Positions 44,508 to 52,927 of a DNA stretch of 64,000 bases are shown one piece after another; position 1 is the stretch's first letter, and every line of letters starts with the position of its first letter. Source of the stretch: Lysinibacillus pakistanensis. Lineage in GTDB: Bacteria > Bacillota > Bacilli > Bacillales_A > Planococcaceae. The position numbers and the translations under genes were made by a program. The notes below the pieces were generated by a model that had not been told where the DNA came from, ran no database searches, and saw only the letters and a list, made by a program, of their open reading frames with translations. The stretch lies in contig NZ_CP126101.1 of NCBI RefSeq assembly GCF_030123245.1, positions 1,920,501 through 1,984,500 of the forward strand, given 5' to 3'.

Positions 44508-44981
44508 GTGAAGGTTCTAATTGACGCTGATGCCTGTCCAGTAGTGGATTTAGCGTTATCTATATCATCTGAGTTTGAGATTGAAACTATCTTATTTTGC
44601 GATACATCCCATCGTATTGAACGTGATAATGTAATAACAATAATTGTTCCTAAAGGTCCAGATTCGGTTGATTTCACGCTAGTGAATGCGCTTTCAAAAC
44701 ACGATATTGTCATTACACAGGATTATGGTTTAGCAGCAATGGTTTTGGCAAGAGGAGGGTATCCAATTGATCAAAATGGACGAGAAATGTCCAATGAAAA
44801 TATCGAACGTTTGCTCGAAATGAGACATGTTGGACAGAAAATTAGACGTGCAGGTGGACGCACAAAGGGACCTAAAAAAAGAACACAAGAAAACAATATT
44901 TCGTTCAAAATGAAATTTCGACAAATTTGTGAACGAGCAATTTCAGCGAAAAAAATGGAGGAATCTGAAGGTGAAAAATGA
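44508..44981 (+). CDS. yqxD: UPF0178 family protein YqxD
   Basis: This 157-residue protein of the YaiI/YqxD (DUF188) family begins VLIDADACPVVDLAL and carries the conserved GPDSVDFTLV, ITQDYGLAA and RRAGGRTKGPKKRTQE segments. The fold resembles PIN-type nucleases, but no activity is established. GTG start. It overlaps the D-serine dehydratase gene by 11 nt. Confidence 0.93.
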   Translation: MKVLIDADACPVVDLALSISSEFEIETILFCDTSHRIERDNVITIIVPKGPDSVDFTLVNALSKHDIVITQDYGLAAMVLARGGYPIDQNGREMSNENIERLLEMRHVGQKIRRAGGRTKGPKKRTQENNISFKMKFRQICERAISAKKMEESEGEK

Positions 44982-46287
44982 ACTTAAACACGAACTATTT
45001 CATCAATTTCCAATACTAAAAGAGTTAACAAATAAGCATACTGTGCTTTGGGAAAATACAAATTGGCAAAAAGAGGCGACAACCAATCTTTTTTCGATGC
45101 AGGAAGTAGATGAAGCGGAAGAAACACTTACACGCTTTTCTTCTTATTTAAAAGTAGCATTTCCAGAGCTTTTGGAAAGTCAAGGATTTATTGAATCGAC
45201 TATTCAGGATATACCATTGATAAAGAAAGCTCTCGAAAGGAAATTTGATGTTTCAATACCTGGTCAATTTATCTTAAAATGCGATCATGCCTTGCCAATC
45301 TCAGGTTCAATTAAGGCTCGTGGAGGTATTTTTGAAGTATTAAGGCATGCAGAGCGCCTAGCTATTGCCGGTGGAAAGCTAAAAAAAGAGGATAACTATG
45401 AGGTGTTGGGAACGAAGGACTTCCAAGCATTTTTCCAGCAGTACACAATTGCAGTTGGCTCTACTGGTAATCTAGGATTAAGCATCGGCATTATGGGCAA
45501 GAAACTCGGCTTTAATGTCGTAGTACATATGTCGAGTGACGCAAAGGAATGGAAGAAAGCATTGCTGCGTGAAAAGGGTGCAACTGTCATCGAATATGAG
45601 GCTGACTACAGTGTGGCTGTGGAGCAAGGTCGTCGAGAGGCTGAGCAAGACCCATTCTGTCATTTTATTGATGATGAAAATTCAAAGGATCTTTTTGCTG
45701 GCTATGCGGTGGCAGCGAAAAGACTAAAGCACCAATTTGAAAAGACGAACATTAAAGTGGATGAAACACATCCATTGTTCGTGTATTTACCGTGTGGGGT
45801 TGGTGGTGGACCCGGTGGCGTTGCATATGGACTTCGAGAGCTTTTTGGAGAGCATGTGCATATTTTCTTTGCAGAGCCAGTTGCGTCTCCTTGCATGACA
45901 ATCGGTTTAATGACAGGACTACATGATGCAATCAGTGTAGAGGATATTGGACTTGACAATAAAACAGAAGCAGATGGTTTAGCTGTTGGTCGTGCGTCAA
46001 AGTTTGTGGGCAAGGTGATGGAAACGTATATCAGTGGTTGTTACACGGTGACAGATGAACAGTTGTTTACATCATTAGGTTTGACAATGGACAGCGAAGG
46101 GATATTTTTGGAGCCATCTGCACATGCAGGGATGTTTGGACCGATACAGTTAATGAAATACGGGCAAAATTATTTGGAAAAGCATCATTTAACAAACAAA
46201 ATGGAGCAAGCTACGCATATTGTTTGGGCGACAGGTGGGAGTATGGTGCCAAAAGAGATGCGTGAAGAGTATTTAAAAAAGGGTTGA
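44971..46287 (+). CDS. dsdA: D-serine dehydratase (ammonia-lyase), PLP-dependent
   Basis: This 438-residue enzyme converts D-serine to pyruvate and ammonia. The PLP lysine is in the SGSIKARGG motif (near residue 112), with the glycine-rich phosphate loop GSTGNLGLSIG and PCGVGGGPGGVAYGL further on. The length matches DsdA. The GTG start follows GGAGG by 9 nt and lies inside the end of yqxD. D-serine breakdown is useful to a wall-degrading or plant- and soil-associated bacterium. No dedicated regulator is adjacent. Confidence 0.92.
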   Translation: MKNELKHELFHQFPILKELTNKHTVLWENTNWQKEATTNLFSMQEVDEAEETLTRFSSYLKVAFPELLESQGFIESTIQDIPLIKKALERKFDVSIPGQFILKCDHALPISGSIKARGGIFEVLRHAERLAIAGGKLKKEDNYEVLGTKDFQAFFQQYTIAVGSTGNLGLSIGIMGKKLGFNVVVHMSSDAKEWKKALLREKGATVIEYEADYSVAVEQGRREAEQDPFCHFIDDENSKDLFAGYAVAAKRLKHQFEKTNIKVDETHPLFVYLPCGVGGGPGGVAYGLRELFGEHVHIFFAEPVASPCMTIGLMTGLHDAISVEDIGLDNKTEADGLAVGRASKFVGKVMETYISGCYTVTDEQLFTSLGLTMDSEGIFLEPSAHAGMFGPIQLMKYGQNYLEKHHLTNKMEQATHIVWATGGSMVPKEMREEYLKKG

Positions 46288-46452
46288 AAGTTATTTTAAT
46301 TGCTTCATTTATAATAAACCACCAGAAAAAATATGGCGTGTTAAGCCATTATATTAGGAAGATTGTTATTAGTAGGAACAGTGTTAATTTACAAAATGAG
46401 TAGACATCTGAAGCTTTGGTAAAAGGTTGTTTGATTATAATAAAGTTTGATA

Positions 46453-46486
46453 AAAATCACCTCTTTTTCCTGGAGGTGATTTTTTG
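46453..46486 (+). terminator. Rho-independent terminator
   Basis: AAAATCACCTC pairs with GAGGTGATTTT over a 9-nt loop with a T-rich tail. It lies 165 bp after dsdA; the DNA between them shows no gene I can support. Confidence 0.8.
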
Positions 46487-46495
46487 TTGGATATT

Positions 46496-46580
46496 TATCT
46501 TCATTCATAGATACAGAAGACTCCCGTCTCTACAAGGGTGAGATAAAAATGCGGTTTTGGTTCCTTTTCAGTGGGGTTCA
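46496..46580 (+). repeat. Dispersed intergenic repeat, partial copy F
   Basis: Begins TATCTTCATTCA, followed by an ACTCCCGTCTCTACAAGGGTGA block that aligns with the extra block of copy C. The right half of the family is missing. Confidence 0.55.
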
Positions 46581-46682
46581 ACAAGGGGATGTTTAAATTA
46601 GTTGAAAGTGACCTTACGTCATCTTTTATACTGATAAAGAGCAGCATTTACTTTAACACTAATTTAAAAGGGGAATCCTAAG

Positions 46683-46832
46683 ATGAAGAAAGACGATATT
46701 ATTATTTATGCTTTTGTTATTATTGGAGCTGGAGTAGGTTTATTTTTTGATAATGCTTTTCCAGGGGTGCTAATTGGTTTGGGGATTGGTTATGTGTTTA
46801 AAATGATTATTTTTAATAATACAAATGAATAA
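46683..46832 (+). CDS. Small membrane protein, 49 residues
   Basis: A frame reading MKKDDIIIYAFVIIGAGVGL then a Gly-rich second helix (VLIGLGIGYVFKMIIF) and a polar end. Two TM helices are likely. AAAAGGGG lies 10 nt before the ATG, and the MerR gene begins 17 bp later, so it may be co-transcribed with it. The family is not recognised; small two-helix proteins of this look are common in Bacillaceae. Confidence 0.65.
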   Translation: MKKDDIIIYAFVIIGAGVGLFFDNAFPGVLIGLGIGYVFKMIIFNNTNE

Positions 46833-46849
46833 GAAAGTAGGGTATTAGC

Positions 46850-47590
46850 TTGTTTCATATCAATGAATTTAAAAAGCTGAGCAGTGTATCAGTTAGAACC
46901 TTGAGATATTACGATAAAATTGGACTTTTGAAACCTGTATCAAAAACTGAAGGGGGTCATCGATTATATTCAAATACTGAGTTGAAGAAACTTCAGCAAA
47001 TACAATTCCTAAAAACTATAGGATTTCAATTAAGCGAGATCAAAATAATGTTAGAGTCCGAAGAATGGGACTGGTCTAATAGTCTAATGACACAACTATC
47101 TTATGTGATAAAAGAAAAGGACCGTCTTTCAAAGATAGAAATTAGTTTAAGGGAGCTAATAAACGGTATAGCGATTGATGGAGAAGAATTTAAAATTAAA
47201 AAAATCATTGATTTATATAATAATAAGGATGCTAAAGAAGCATTAAATTATAATCTAGTTGAATTAAATATTAAAAACACGGAAGTATTAGAAAAACTTC
47301 CTAACATGGCTAGTAGTGATCCAGACTCTTTAGAGTGGATTGCTTTAGTGGGGCAATTAAAAAAATATATGCACCTTGGTTATAGTCATTCACGAATACA
47401 AAATATTATTGAAAGAATGGATGTAAAAAAAGGTGAAGACTTTACTGACGAAGATGTTTTTTTAGATAAACTATGGGACATTAGGATGTCGCCTGAGGAA
47501 TCAAAAAAGTTTAGCCTATATCCAATTGATCAAGAGGTCCTTACTTTCTTGGAGAAGGCATATAGTCATTATCTCGATAATAAATCATAG
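46850..47590 (+). CDS. MerR-family transcriptional regulator
   Basis: A 246-residue regulator with an N-terminal MerR helix-turn-helix (KKLSSVSVRTLRYYDKIGLL) and HRLYSNTELKKLQQIQFLK wing, a coiled coil, and a C-terminal region of about 130 residues resembling TipAL/MtaN-linked effector domains only loosely. The start is a TTG after a weak AGTAGGG, so the exact start is uncertain. The adjacent GAP-family membrane gene is 26 bp downstream and is the probable target. Confidence 0.85.
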   Translation: MFHINEFKKLSSVSVRTLRYYDKIGLLKPVSKTEGGHRLYSNTELKKLQQIQFLKTIGFQLSEIKIMLESEEWDWSNSLMTQLSYVIKEKDRLSKIEISLRELINGIAIDGEEFKIKKIIDLYNNKDAKEALNYNLVELNIKNTEVLEKLPNMASSDPDSLEWIALVGQLKKYMHLGYSHSRIQNIIERMDVKKGEDFTDEDVFLDKLWDIRMSPEESKKFSLYPIDQEVLTFLEKAYSHYLDNKS

Positions 47591-47616
47591 TTATTTGAAC
47601 TCAAATGGAGGGAAAG

Positions 47617-48273
47617 ATGGGAACTGATATATTAATTTATTTGGGCGGCTTAGCTCTTTTAGATATGTTAAGCCCTACAATTATTGGTGTTACTTTATTT
47701 CTGGTTTTAACAGATAATAAAAATTTAACATCAAGATTATTGACATATCTATTTACGGTTGTGCTATTGTATTTTTCATTAGGTATCATTATGATGTTAG
47801 GTCTAAATTTTATTATAGAAGCATTCTCAACTATTTTTCAAAATAAAATACTTAGCTGGGTAATTTTCATCATAGGGGTGATATTATTTACTGCTAGCTT
47901 TTTTATCCCCACAAATAAAAAAAGTAATATTCCAAAGCCTAAAACACAAAGCTTATTCTCAATTATTATTATTGGTGTGACGACGTTTATCATTGAGGCA
48001 GGCATGGCCTTACCATATTTTGCTGCTATTGGTTTATTAACTACAATAGATATACCTTTTTATCAAAGGATTTCAACTATAGCAGTATACAATATTATAA
48101 TGGTTCTACCAGCTCTTCTTATATTTTTAGGATATAAAGTGTTTGGAAAATTGATAAACCCTACCTTAGTTAAACTTCGGAATAAAATAGCAAGCAGTTC
48201 AAGTTCTGCTTTATCCTGGATTATTTGTATAGTTGGCGTGATATTAATATTTTACACTATTGATTATCTATAA
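47617..48273 (+). CDS. GAP-family membrane protein
   Basis: This 218-residue protein has six TM helices, starting IYLGGLALLDMLSPTIIGVT, which fits the GAP/Sap (sulfolipid-addressing-like, LysE-like) family of small-molecule exporters or lipid-handling proteins. The ATG follows TGGAGGGAAAG. It sits behind a MerR regulator and probably responds to the same effector. The substrate is unknown. Confidence 0.75.
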   Translation: MGTDILIYLGGLALLDMLSPTIIGVTLFLVLTDNKNLTSRLLTYLFTVVLLYFSLGIIMMLGLNFIIEAFSTIFQNKILSWVIFIIGVILFTASFFIPTNKKSNIPKPKTQSLFSIIIIGVTTFIIEAGMALPYFAAIGLLTTIDIPFYQRISTIAVYNIIMVLPALLIFLGYKVFGKLINPTLVKLRNKIASSSSSALSWIICIVGVILIFYTIDYL

Positions 48274-48359
48274 TTTGTGAATGAAGTATTGTTGTTGAGT
48301 ATTGAATAACACGTTTAACAGAATACAATTTTGAACTTTATGTAGGATAAATATCCAAA

Positions 48360-48396
48360 TAAAAAGCCTGGAAATAGAATTCCAGGCTTGATTCTC
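48360..48396 (-). terminator. Rho-independent terminator (minus strand)
   Basis: AAGCCTGGAA pairs with TTCCAGGCTT, with the U-tract on the minus strand. It follows the degenerate frame at 48399-48523. Confidence 0.75.
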
Positions 48397-48398
48397 AC

Positions 48399-48523
48399 TT
48401 ACTTTAAATGCTCCATGACACACTGCCTCGCTTCCGCAAATGGGTCTTAAAATTTTTAAGACTGTGCTTTAGCTATATTCAGTTCTGAATGGTCCTTCTG
48501 AGTTTTCAATCCATCCCACTCAT
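48399..48523 (-). pseudogene. Degenerate small gene before a terminator
   Basis: On the minus strand AGGAGGG is followed by ATG, but that frame stops after five codons. The adjacent frame reads DEWDGLKTQKDHSELNIAKA, then two stops, then DPFAEARQCVMEHLK and a stop directly before a terminator. A ribosome site, protein-like reading, and terminator in the right order point to a decayed small protein gene with a frameshift and two nonsense changes. The family was not recognised. Confidence 0.45.
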
Positions 48524-48625
48524 CGGGTTAACCCTCCTAGTCATTGGATTTGAAGTGAAATCTTAAATAGTTTGGGTTAATTATTATTTTCTATACACAT
48601 TATTTTAAAATTAATTTTTTATAAT

Positions 48626-49801
48626 TTATCGTTGAAGCTGTTTTTGCTGAGCTGCTAAAAAAACTTCGTGAGCAGCGCGTACTCCGGCACCTGGCTCAAA
48701 GTCATAGGAGAAGTCTTGTAGTGCCGCCTCCATTAATGAAACAGCTTGTAAAATATCGCTTGGGAAACAATAGCCCATATGACCAAATCTGAAAATCTTC
48801 CCTTGCAAGTGGCCAAGTCCACCAGCGAAATCTAAATGATAGTGTTGTTTTAAATGTGTTAGGAATTCACCAAGGTCTATTCCTTTTGGTGCCAAGATTG
48901 CTGTAATTGTTGGTGAGGCATATTCATCTTCGGTTAACAGTTCAATATTTAGTGCCTTCATCGCATTTCGCACCATATTTTTCATTAATTCATGACGTGC
49001 TACGGTTTTATGAAAGCCGCCTTCTTGCTCTATCAGTTTGCATACCTCATGAAGTCCATAGATAAGTGTGATGGTAGGCGTGTTTGGTGTCATCCCTTTT
49101 TCTGCCCAGCCACGATAGCTCAATAAATTTAAGTAATAGGATGGTGCTTTATTTTCCGCAATAACTTTCCATGCTCTGTCACTGACGCTGACAAGTGAAA
49201 GGCCTGGCGGTAGCATCATAGCCTTTTGAGAGCCTGTAACAAGAATATCGACACCCCACGCATCCATTTCAGCAGGTGCTCCACCAACGCAGCTTACTCC
49301 ATCTACAATGACTAAAGCATCTGTTTCTTCTCGAACAACTTGTGCCAGTTCAGCGACAGGGTTCAAGATACCTGTAGAAGTTTCATTAAAGGTTACAAAA
49401 ACAGCTTTAATCGCTTGCAAGGGCTGTAAAAATGCTCGTAGCTCATCCGCAGTACAAGCTTGTCCCCATTCTTTTTCAAGCTTATGTACGTTAAAGCCAT
49501 ATTTTTCACAAATTGAAACAAAATAATCACCAAATGCTCCAACTGTCACAACAACAACGTCTTCACCAGCTGAAACAGTATTCACTGCAGCTGCTTCCAA
49601 AGCGGCTGTACCACCTGAAGGAAGTAATAAAATATCTTGTTTTGTACCAAATACTGGCTTTACTAATTCAGTCGTTTCACGGTAAAGCTCCACAAATTCT
49701 GTGCTTCGATGGCTAAAAATATCCTTATTCATTGCAAGCTGAACCTTTTTTGGAATAGGTGTAGGTCCAGGATGTCTTAAAATATTTTCATACACATTCA
49801 T
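48626..49801 (-). CDS. Class V aminotransferase (alanine-glyoxylate / serine-pyruvate type)
   Basis: This 391-residue PLP enzyme opens ILRHPGPTPIPKKVQLAM, with LLLPSGGTAALEAA for the phosphate cup, IVDGVSCVGGAPAEMDAWGVD, and the PLP lysine in GSQKAMMLPPG. Family members transfer amino groups between alanine, serine or phosphonate compounds and 2-oxoacids. AAAGGGG lies 4-5 nt before the ATG; a TTG one codon earlier is less likely. It is monocistronic. The exact substrate pair cannot be told from the motifs. Confidence 0.9.
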   Translation of the reverse strand: MNVYENILRHPGPTPIPKKVQLAMNKDIFSHRSTEFVELYRETTELVKPVFGTKQDILLLPSGGTAALEAAAVNTVSAGEDVVVVTVGAFGDYFVSICEKYGFNVHKLEKEWGQACTADELRAFLQPLQAIKAVFVTFNETSTGILNPVAELAQVVREETDALVIVDGVSCVGGAPAEMDAWGVDILVTGSQKAMMLPPGLSLVSVSDRAWKVIAENKAPSYYLNLLSYRGWAEKGMTPNTPTITLIYGLHEVCKLIEQEGGFHKTVARHELMKNMVRNAMKALNIELLTEDEYASPTITAILAPKGIDLGEFLTHLKQHYHLDFAGGLGHLQGKIFRFGHMGYCFPSDILQAVSLMEAALQDFSYDFEPGAGVRAAHEVFLAAQQKQLQR

Positions 49802-49963
49802 CAATCCCCTTTTTTGTAAAATAAGAAATTCGAAATTTTCTAACTATAATATAGCATATTATTCTGCTAGCTAACTCCTTTTTCGAAAAAATAATGGTAG
49901 AGAATAGAAAAAGAAATTATTTAAGGAAATATGGTAATATTTAAATAAAAAGGGGATGAGCTT

Positions 49964-51055
49964 ATGAAGGTAAAAGTTCACTTTCCATCTGTATATTTTT
50001 TAATTGAACCCAATATAGTTGCTGTTTATAAAATCAAATCACTTGAATATGTCAATTTAACAGATGTAATCAATATAGGTGAATGGGAGGCTTATGAACT
50101 ACAGCATTCTCATCAATTTGAAGTGTTTAATCATGATAAGAGTAGACCCTCAGAGAATCCTTGGAGTTTCTATCTTGAGCAGGAGGAACTTTATACTATC
50201 GTAGAAATTATAAACGGTGCCATTCAACAGCAACGTTCTGGATCACATTATGAATCCATAACGCCTTCTTCTCAGATGGTTCATATTGCTTGCTCAGAAT
50301 CAGCAGCAGGGTCACTAAGGGTGGCACTTGCTCCCCAAAGACATATTATTGCATTTCCTGATGACCTCTCTATCGGTCCAGTGTGCCAGTTAGAAGCCAA
50401 GTTAGGGCAAGTTTTCCGTAAAGAATGGCTATTTGAAAATATTAATAATGAGCAGGATGATCATGTGGAATTTAATAAGTTTGTAAATACTTTGCGTGAA
50501 ATAGACGATATTCCTATTCATATTCCTATTTACATTTGGGTTGGAAACAATGCGAATGAACAGTGTCTTTTACGATTCTTTCTTTATTTATTAAACGATA
50601 AAGCAAACGAAATCTATCTAATGCAAACCTCTGAGCACAATAAATATGGATATACAGGGCATCTTTCATCGCTGCAATTAAGCCAGCTCTTTATGAATAG
50701 TGAAAACAAGCCTTTAACTGTTCAGGAGAGACTATCTCTTCAAAAAGAATGGAAACATTTATCACAAACGAGGAATGTATTGCGACGATGGGTGAATGGG
50801 GAAATAATAAGTGTATCAGAAGATTATTTTGATGCATTGATTATAAATACGATCACGAAACTACATAAGGAACAAACAATGAAGGATTTTATTAAGACAG
50901 GAATTGTAATTGCAGAATTGATATCTCAGATGGACGAGTGTCCGAATCTCTTCTATTTAGAGTATAGAATTCGATTTTTAGTTTATAATGGAGTCCTTGC
51001 ATTAAAAGGCATTCCCAAATCTATGAGACATTATAGTGTGAAACTGCGTGATTAA
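49964..51055 (+). CDS. DUF1835/DUF3658 domain protein
   Basis: A 363-residue soluble protein. The middle carries the DUF1835 pattern (MVHIACSESAAGSLRVAL at about 106-123, then DDLSIGPV), and the C-terminal third fits DUF3658 (RNVLRRWVNGEIISVSEDYFD). The first 100 residues are a less conserved addition. These proteins are widespread in Firmicutes, with no established function. AAAGGGGATG precedes the ATG. It is monocistronic with a bidirectional terminator. Confidence 0.85.
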   Translation: MKVKVHFPSVYFLIEPNIVAVYKIKSLEYVNLTDVINIGEWEAYELQHSHQFEVFNHDKSRPSENPWSFYLEQEELYTIVEIINGAIQQQRSGSHYESITPSSQMVHIACSESAAGSLRVALAPQRHIIAFPDDLSIGPVCQLEAKLGQVFRKEWLFENINNEQDDHVEFNKFVNTLREIDDIPIHIPIYIWVGNNANEQCLLRFFLYLLNDKANEIYLMQTSEHNKYGYTGHLSSLQLSQLFMNSENKPLTVQERLSLQKEWKHLSQTRNVLRRWVNGEIISVSEDYFDALIINTITKLHKEQTMKDFIKTGIVIAELISQMDECPNLFYLEYRIRFLVYNGVLALKGIPKSMRHYSVKLRD

Positions 51056-51056
51056 T

Positions 51057-51096
51057 AAAAACCTCTTTTGTCAGGTGACAAAAAGAGGTTTCTCTT
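51057..51096. terminator. Bidirectional terminator
   Basis: AAACCTCTTTTTGTC-like stem around a short AGG loop, with A- and T-rich flanks. It separates two convergent genes. Confidence 0.85.
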
Positions 51097-51099
51097 GTG

Positions 51100-51591
51100 C
51101 TAGGCAACGAAAGGTCTGTTCATACGCATTAAACCATAAATCATAAAGAATATTCCACCTGTTAAAAGTGTGAGAATAATGTATAGGACAGCCTTCCCAG
51201 CTTCGCCAGTCCATCTATAGAATAGACGGTAACTGAAGTATAAAATGAAGCCAGCAGCACCTAGTGATGCAATGATGCCGAGAAATGGAATAAACGAAAC
51301 GATAATTAAACCCGCATAAATAAGCGTGTTTTTTAAAGCTGCAGCACGGACAGTCTCATTATCAACACCATCTGCAGTTAACAGGAAAAGGCTATAAACA
51401 TTGATAAGTGGAATCCAAGCAATGTAAGCCATATCACCGAAGCCGTTTGTTTTAGAAGCCATAAAATAAATTAGTGCACTAATAACATATGCAATTAAAC
51501 CTAATACAAGAGAGGCAATAATAATCAACAAAAGAAATCCGCCAAACGCCGCCGCATCATAATCATTGTAATAATAAGAATCATAGCTCAT
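51100..51591 (-). CDS. Unrecognised four-helix membrane protein
   Basis: This 163-residue protein has a Tyr/Asp-rich N terminus (MSYDSYYYNDYDAAAFGG) and about four TM helices. The AWIPLINVYSLFLL segment recalls small membrane proteins of the kind found beside stress genes, but no family was identified. GGGAGGTTTT precedes the ATG. It stands alone between terminators. Confidence 0.65.
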   Translation of the reverse strand: MSYDSYYYNDYDAAAFGGFLLLIIIASLVLGLIAYVISALIYFMASKTNGFGDMAYIAWIPLINVYSLFLLTADGVDNETVRAAALKNTLIYAGLIIVSFIPFLGIIASLGAAGFILYFSYRLFYRWTGEAGKAVLYIILTLLTGGIFFMIYGLMRMNRPFVA

Positions 51592-51838
51592 CGATAAAAC
51601 CTCCCTTCAAAAAAATACTCCCTAATCATAACAATCCTAAAATGTTAAATCCATAATAATTTATAAGAAATATTTATGGAAATCGTATATTTGTACTAGA
51701 ATAATTCCTTTTAGAAAGGCTATTATGATGATTTTTTGAGCGGAAACTGAATAAATTGCAAAAAAAATCCTTGGAAATATTGGTATACTAGTTTTGAAGA
51801 TTCATTTTTTAAAATTGCAAGGTTAAGGAGGGATTTGC

Positions 51839-52562
51839 CTGTTACTAGTTGTTATTCTATGTGTATTGCTGTGCATTTATTTCATAGAAAAAAATTATCG
51901 TAAGAGTACCTATTATCAGCTGACTAAACATCATAGGTTATTAGTCAATGCGTATATTCCGAAAAGAAATTTGGATGAGTTAACAGAAATTGACCTACTT
52001 TATATTGATCGAACAGGCTTATACGTGTTGGAATCAAAAAATTATAGTGGTTGGATTTTTGGAAATGAAGCACGCCAGCAATGGACGCAAACAATGCCGA
52101 ATAGGAAAAAAAATATCAATTTCGCCTTGGCGTAATTGCGTCCAGATTTTGAATTGTCCCCGCACAATTCGTTCCTTTAAAAATCCGTGACATCCCCGCC
52201 GGAGGCATTATCTTCATTTGCTGAATGAAGATAAATTTTTTAATCCAATCCGCCAAAATGCTATACATACCCGAGCTATTCAAGACTTTTTAAAGCTACC
52301 AAACAAAGCCATTCATTCGGTTATTGTTTTTGGTGAAAGCTGTACATTGAAAAAGGTGGAGATGACTTCCTCTAATGTACATGTTATAAAACGAGAAGAG
52401 TTAAAACGCTTTATCCAAGATCAACAAAAATCTGCTAGTCTAATTTTTTCTCAAGTAGATATTCAAGCCATTTACAATCAGTTATTACCACAAATGCAAA
52501 TTTCCAAGGCAATGAAGAAAAAACATATTCGCACGATTCAGCAAAGATATGGAAAGCATTAG
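51839..52562 (+). pseudogene. NERD-domain protein gene split by a mobile repeat
   Basis: The first part (51839-52114) encodes a membrane-anchor helix (LLVVILCVLLCIYF) and the start of a nuclease-related NERD domain (NAYIPKRNLDELTEIDLL, then LESKNYSGWIFG). The second part (52233-52562) continues the same domain (KFFNPIRQNAIHTRAIQDFL) to a Lys-rich end. Removing the 118-bp insert restores a continuous reading frame, PNRKKN followed by KFFNPI. The upstream start is unclear: AAGGAGGG precedes a CTG, with no ATG nearby. The gene is surely broken as it stands. NERD proteins are of uncertain function, possibly DNA processing. Confidence 0.85.
52115..52232 (-). mobile_element. Dispersed repeat, copy E, inserted in the NERD gene
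   Basis: On the minus strand it reads TATCTTCATTCAGC... to ...CCAAGGCGAAATTGATA, like the intergenic copies. A TA lies at both junctions (52114-52115 and 52232-52233), consistent with a 2-bp TA target duplication. One end holds an ATCTTCATT/AATGAAGAT hairpin. It encodes nothing, so it would need a transposase in trans, like a MITE. Confidence 0.8.
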
Positions 52563-52592
52563 ACGAAAAGGATTTCAAAAAGGAGCGATTAT

Positions 52593-52916
52593 ATGCCAAT
52601 GTATAATAAATTAGTCCGTGATTTAATACCAGAAATAATAGAAGCGAGTGGCAAAAAATGTGTAACAAGAATAGTAGAGCAGGAAGAATATTGGGAAGAA
52701 ATCAAAAAGAAAATGCAAGAGGAGGCTCTAGAATTTAAGGAGTCCGCTTCAGAAAAAGAGGCTATAGAAGAGCTATCAGATATATTAGAGCTAGTTTACG
52801 CGGCCATACATAAGCTTGGTGTTTCCTATGAACAATTGGAGCAAATTCGTGCTCAGAAGAAAGAACAACGCGGAGGGTTTTTTAAAGGGATTTATTTGAT
52901 GGAAGTAGAGGAGTAG
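52593..52916 (+). CDS. MazG-like nucleoside triphosphate pyrophosphohydrolase
   Basis: This 107-residue all-helical protein begins YNKLVRDLIPEIIEASGK and carries the EEALEFKESAS...EAIEELSDILELVYA metal-binding Glu/Asp pattern of the MazG-like/phosphoribosyl-ATP pyrophosphatase superfamily. Such enzymes hydrolyse NTPs or modified dNTPs to monophosphates. AAAGGAG precedes the ATG. The HNH gene starts 11 bp downstream, so nucleotide clean-up and a nuclease may be co-expressed. Confidence 0.85.
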   Translation: MPMYNKLVRDLIPEIIEASGKKCVTRIVEQEEYWEEIKKKMQEEALEFKESASEKEAIEELSDILELVYAAIHKLGVSYEQLEQIRAQKKEQRGGFFKGIYLMEVEE

Positions 52917-52927
52917 GTGAAAGTAAC

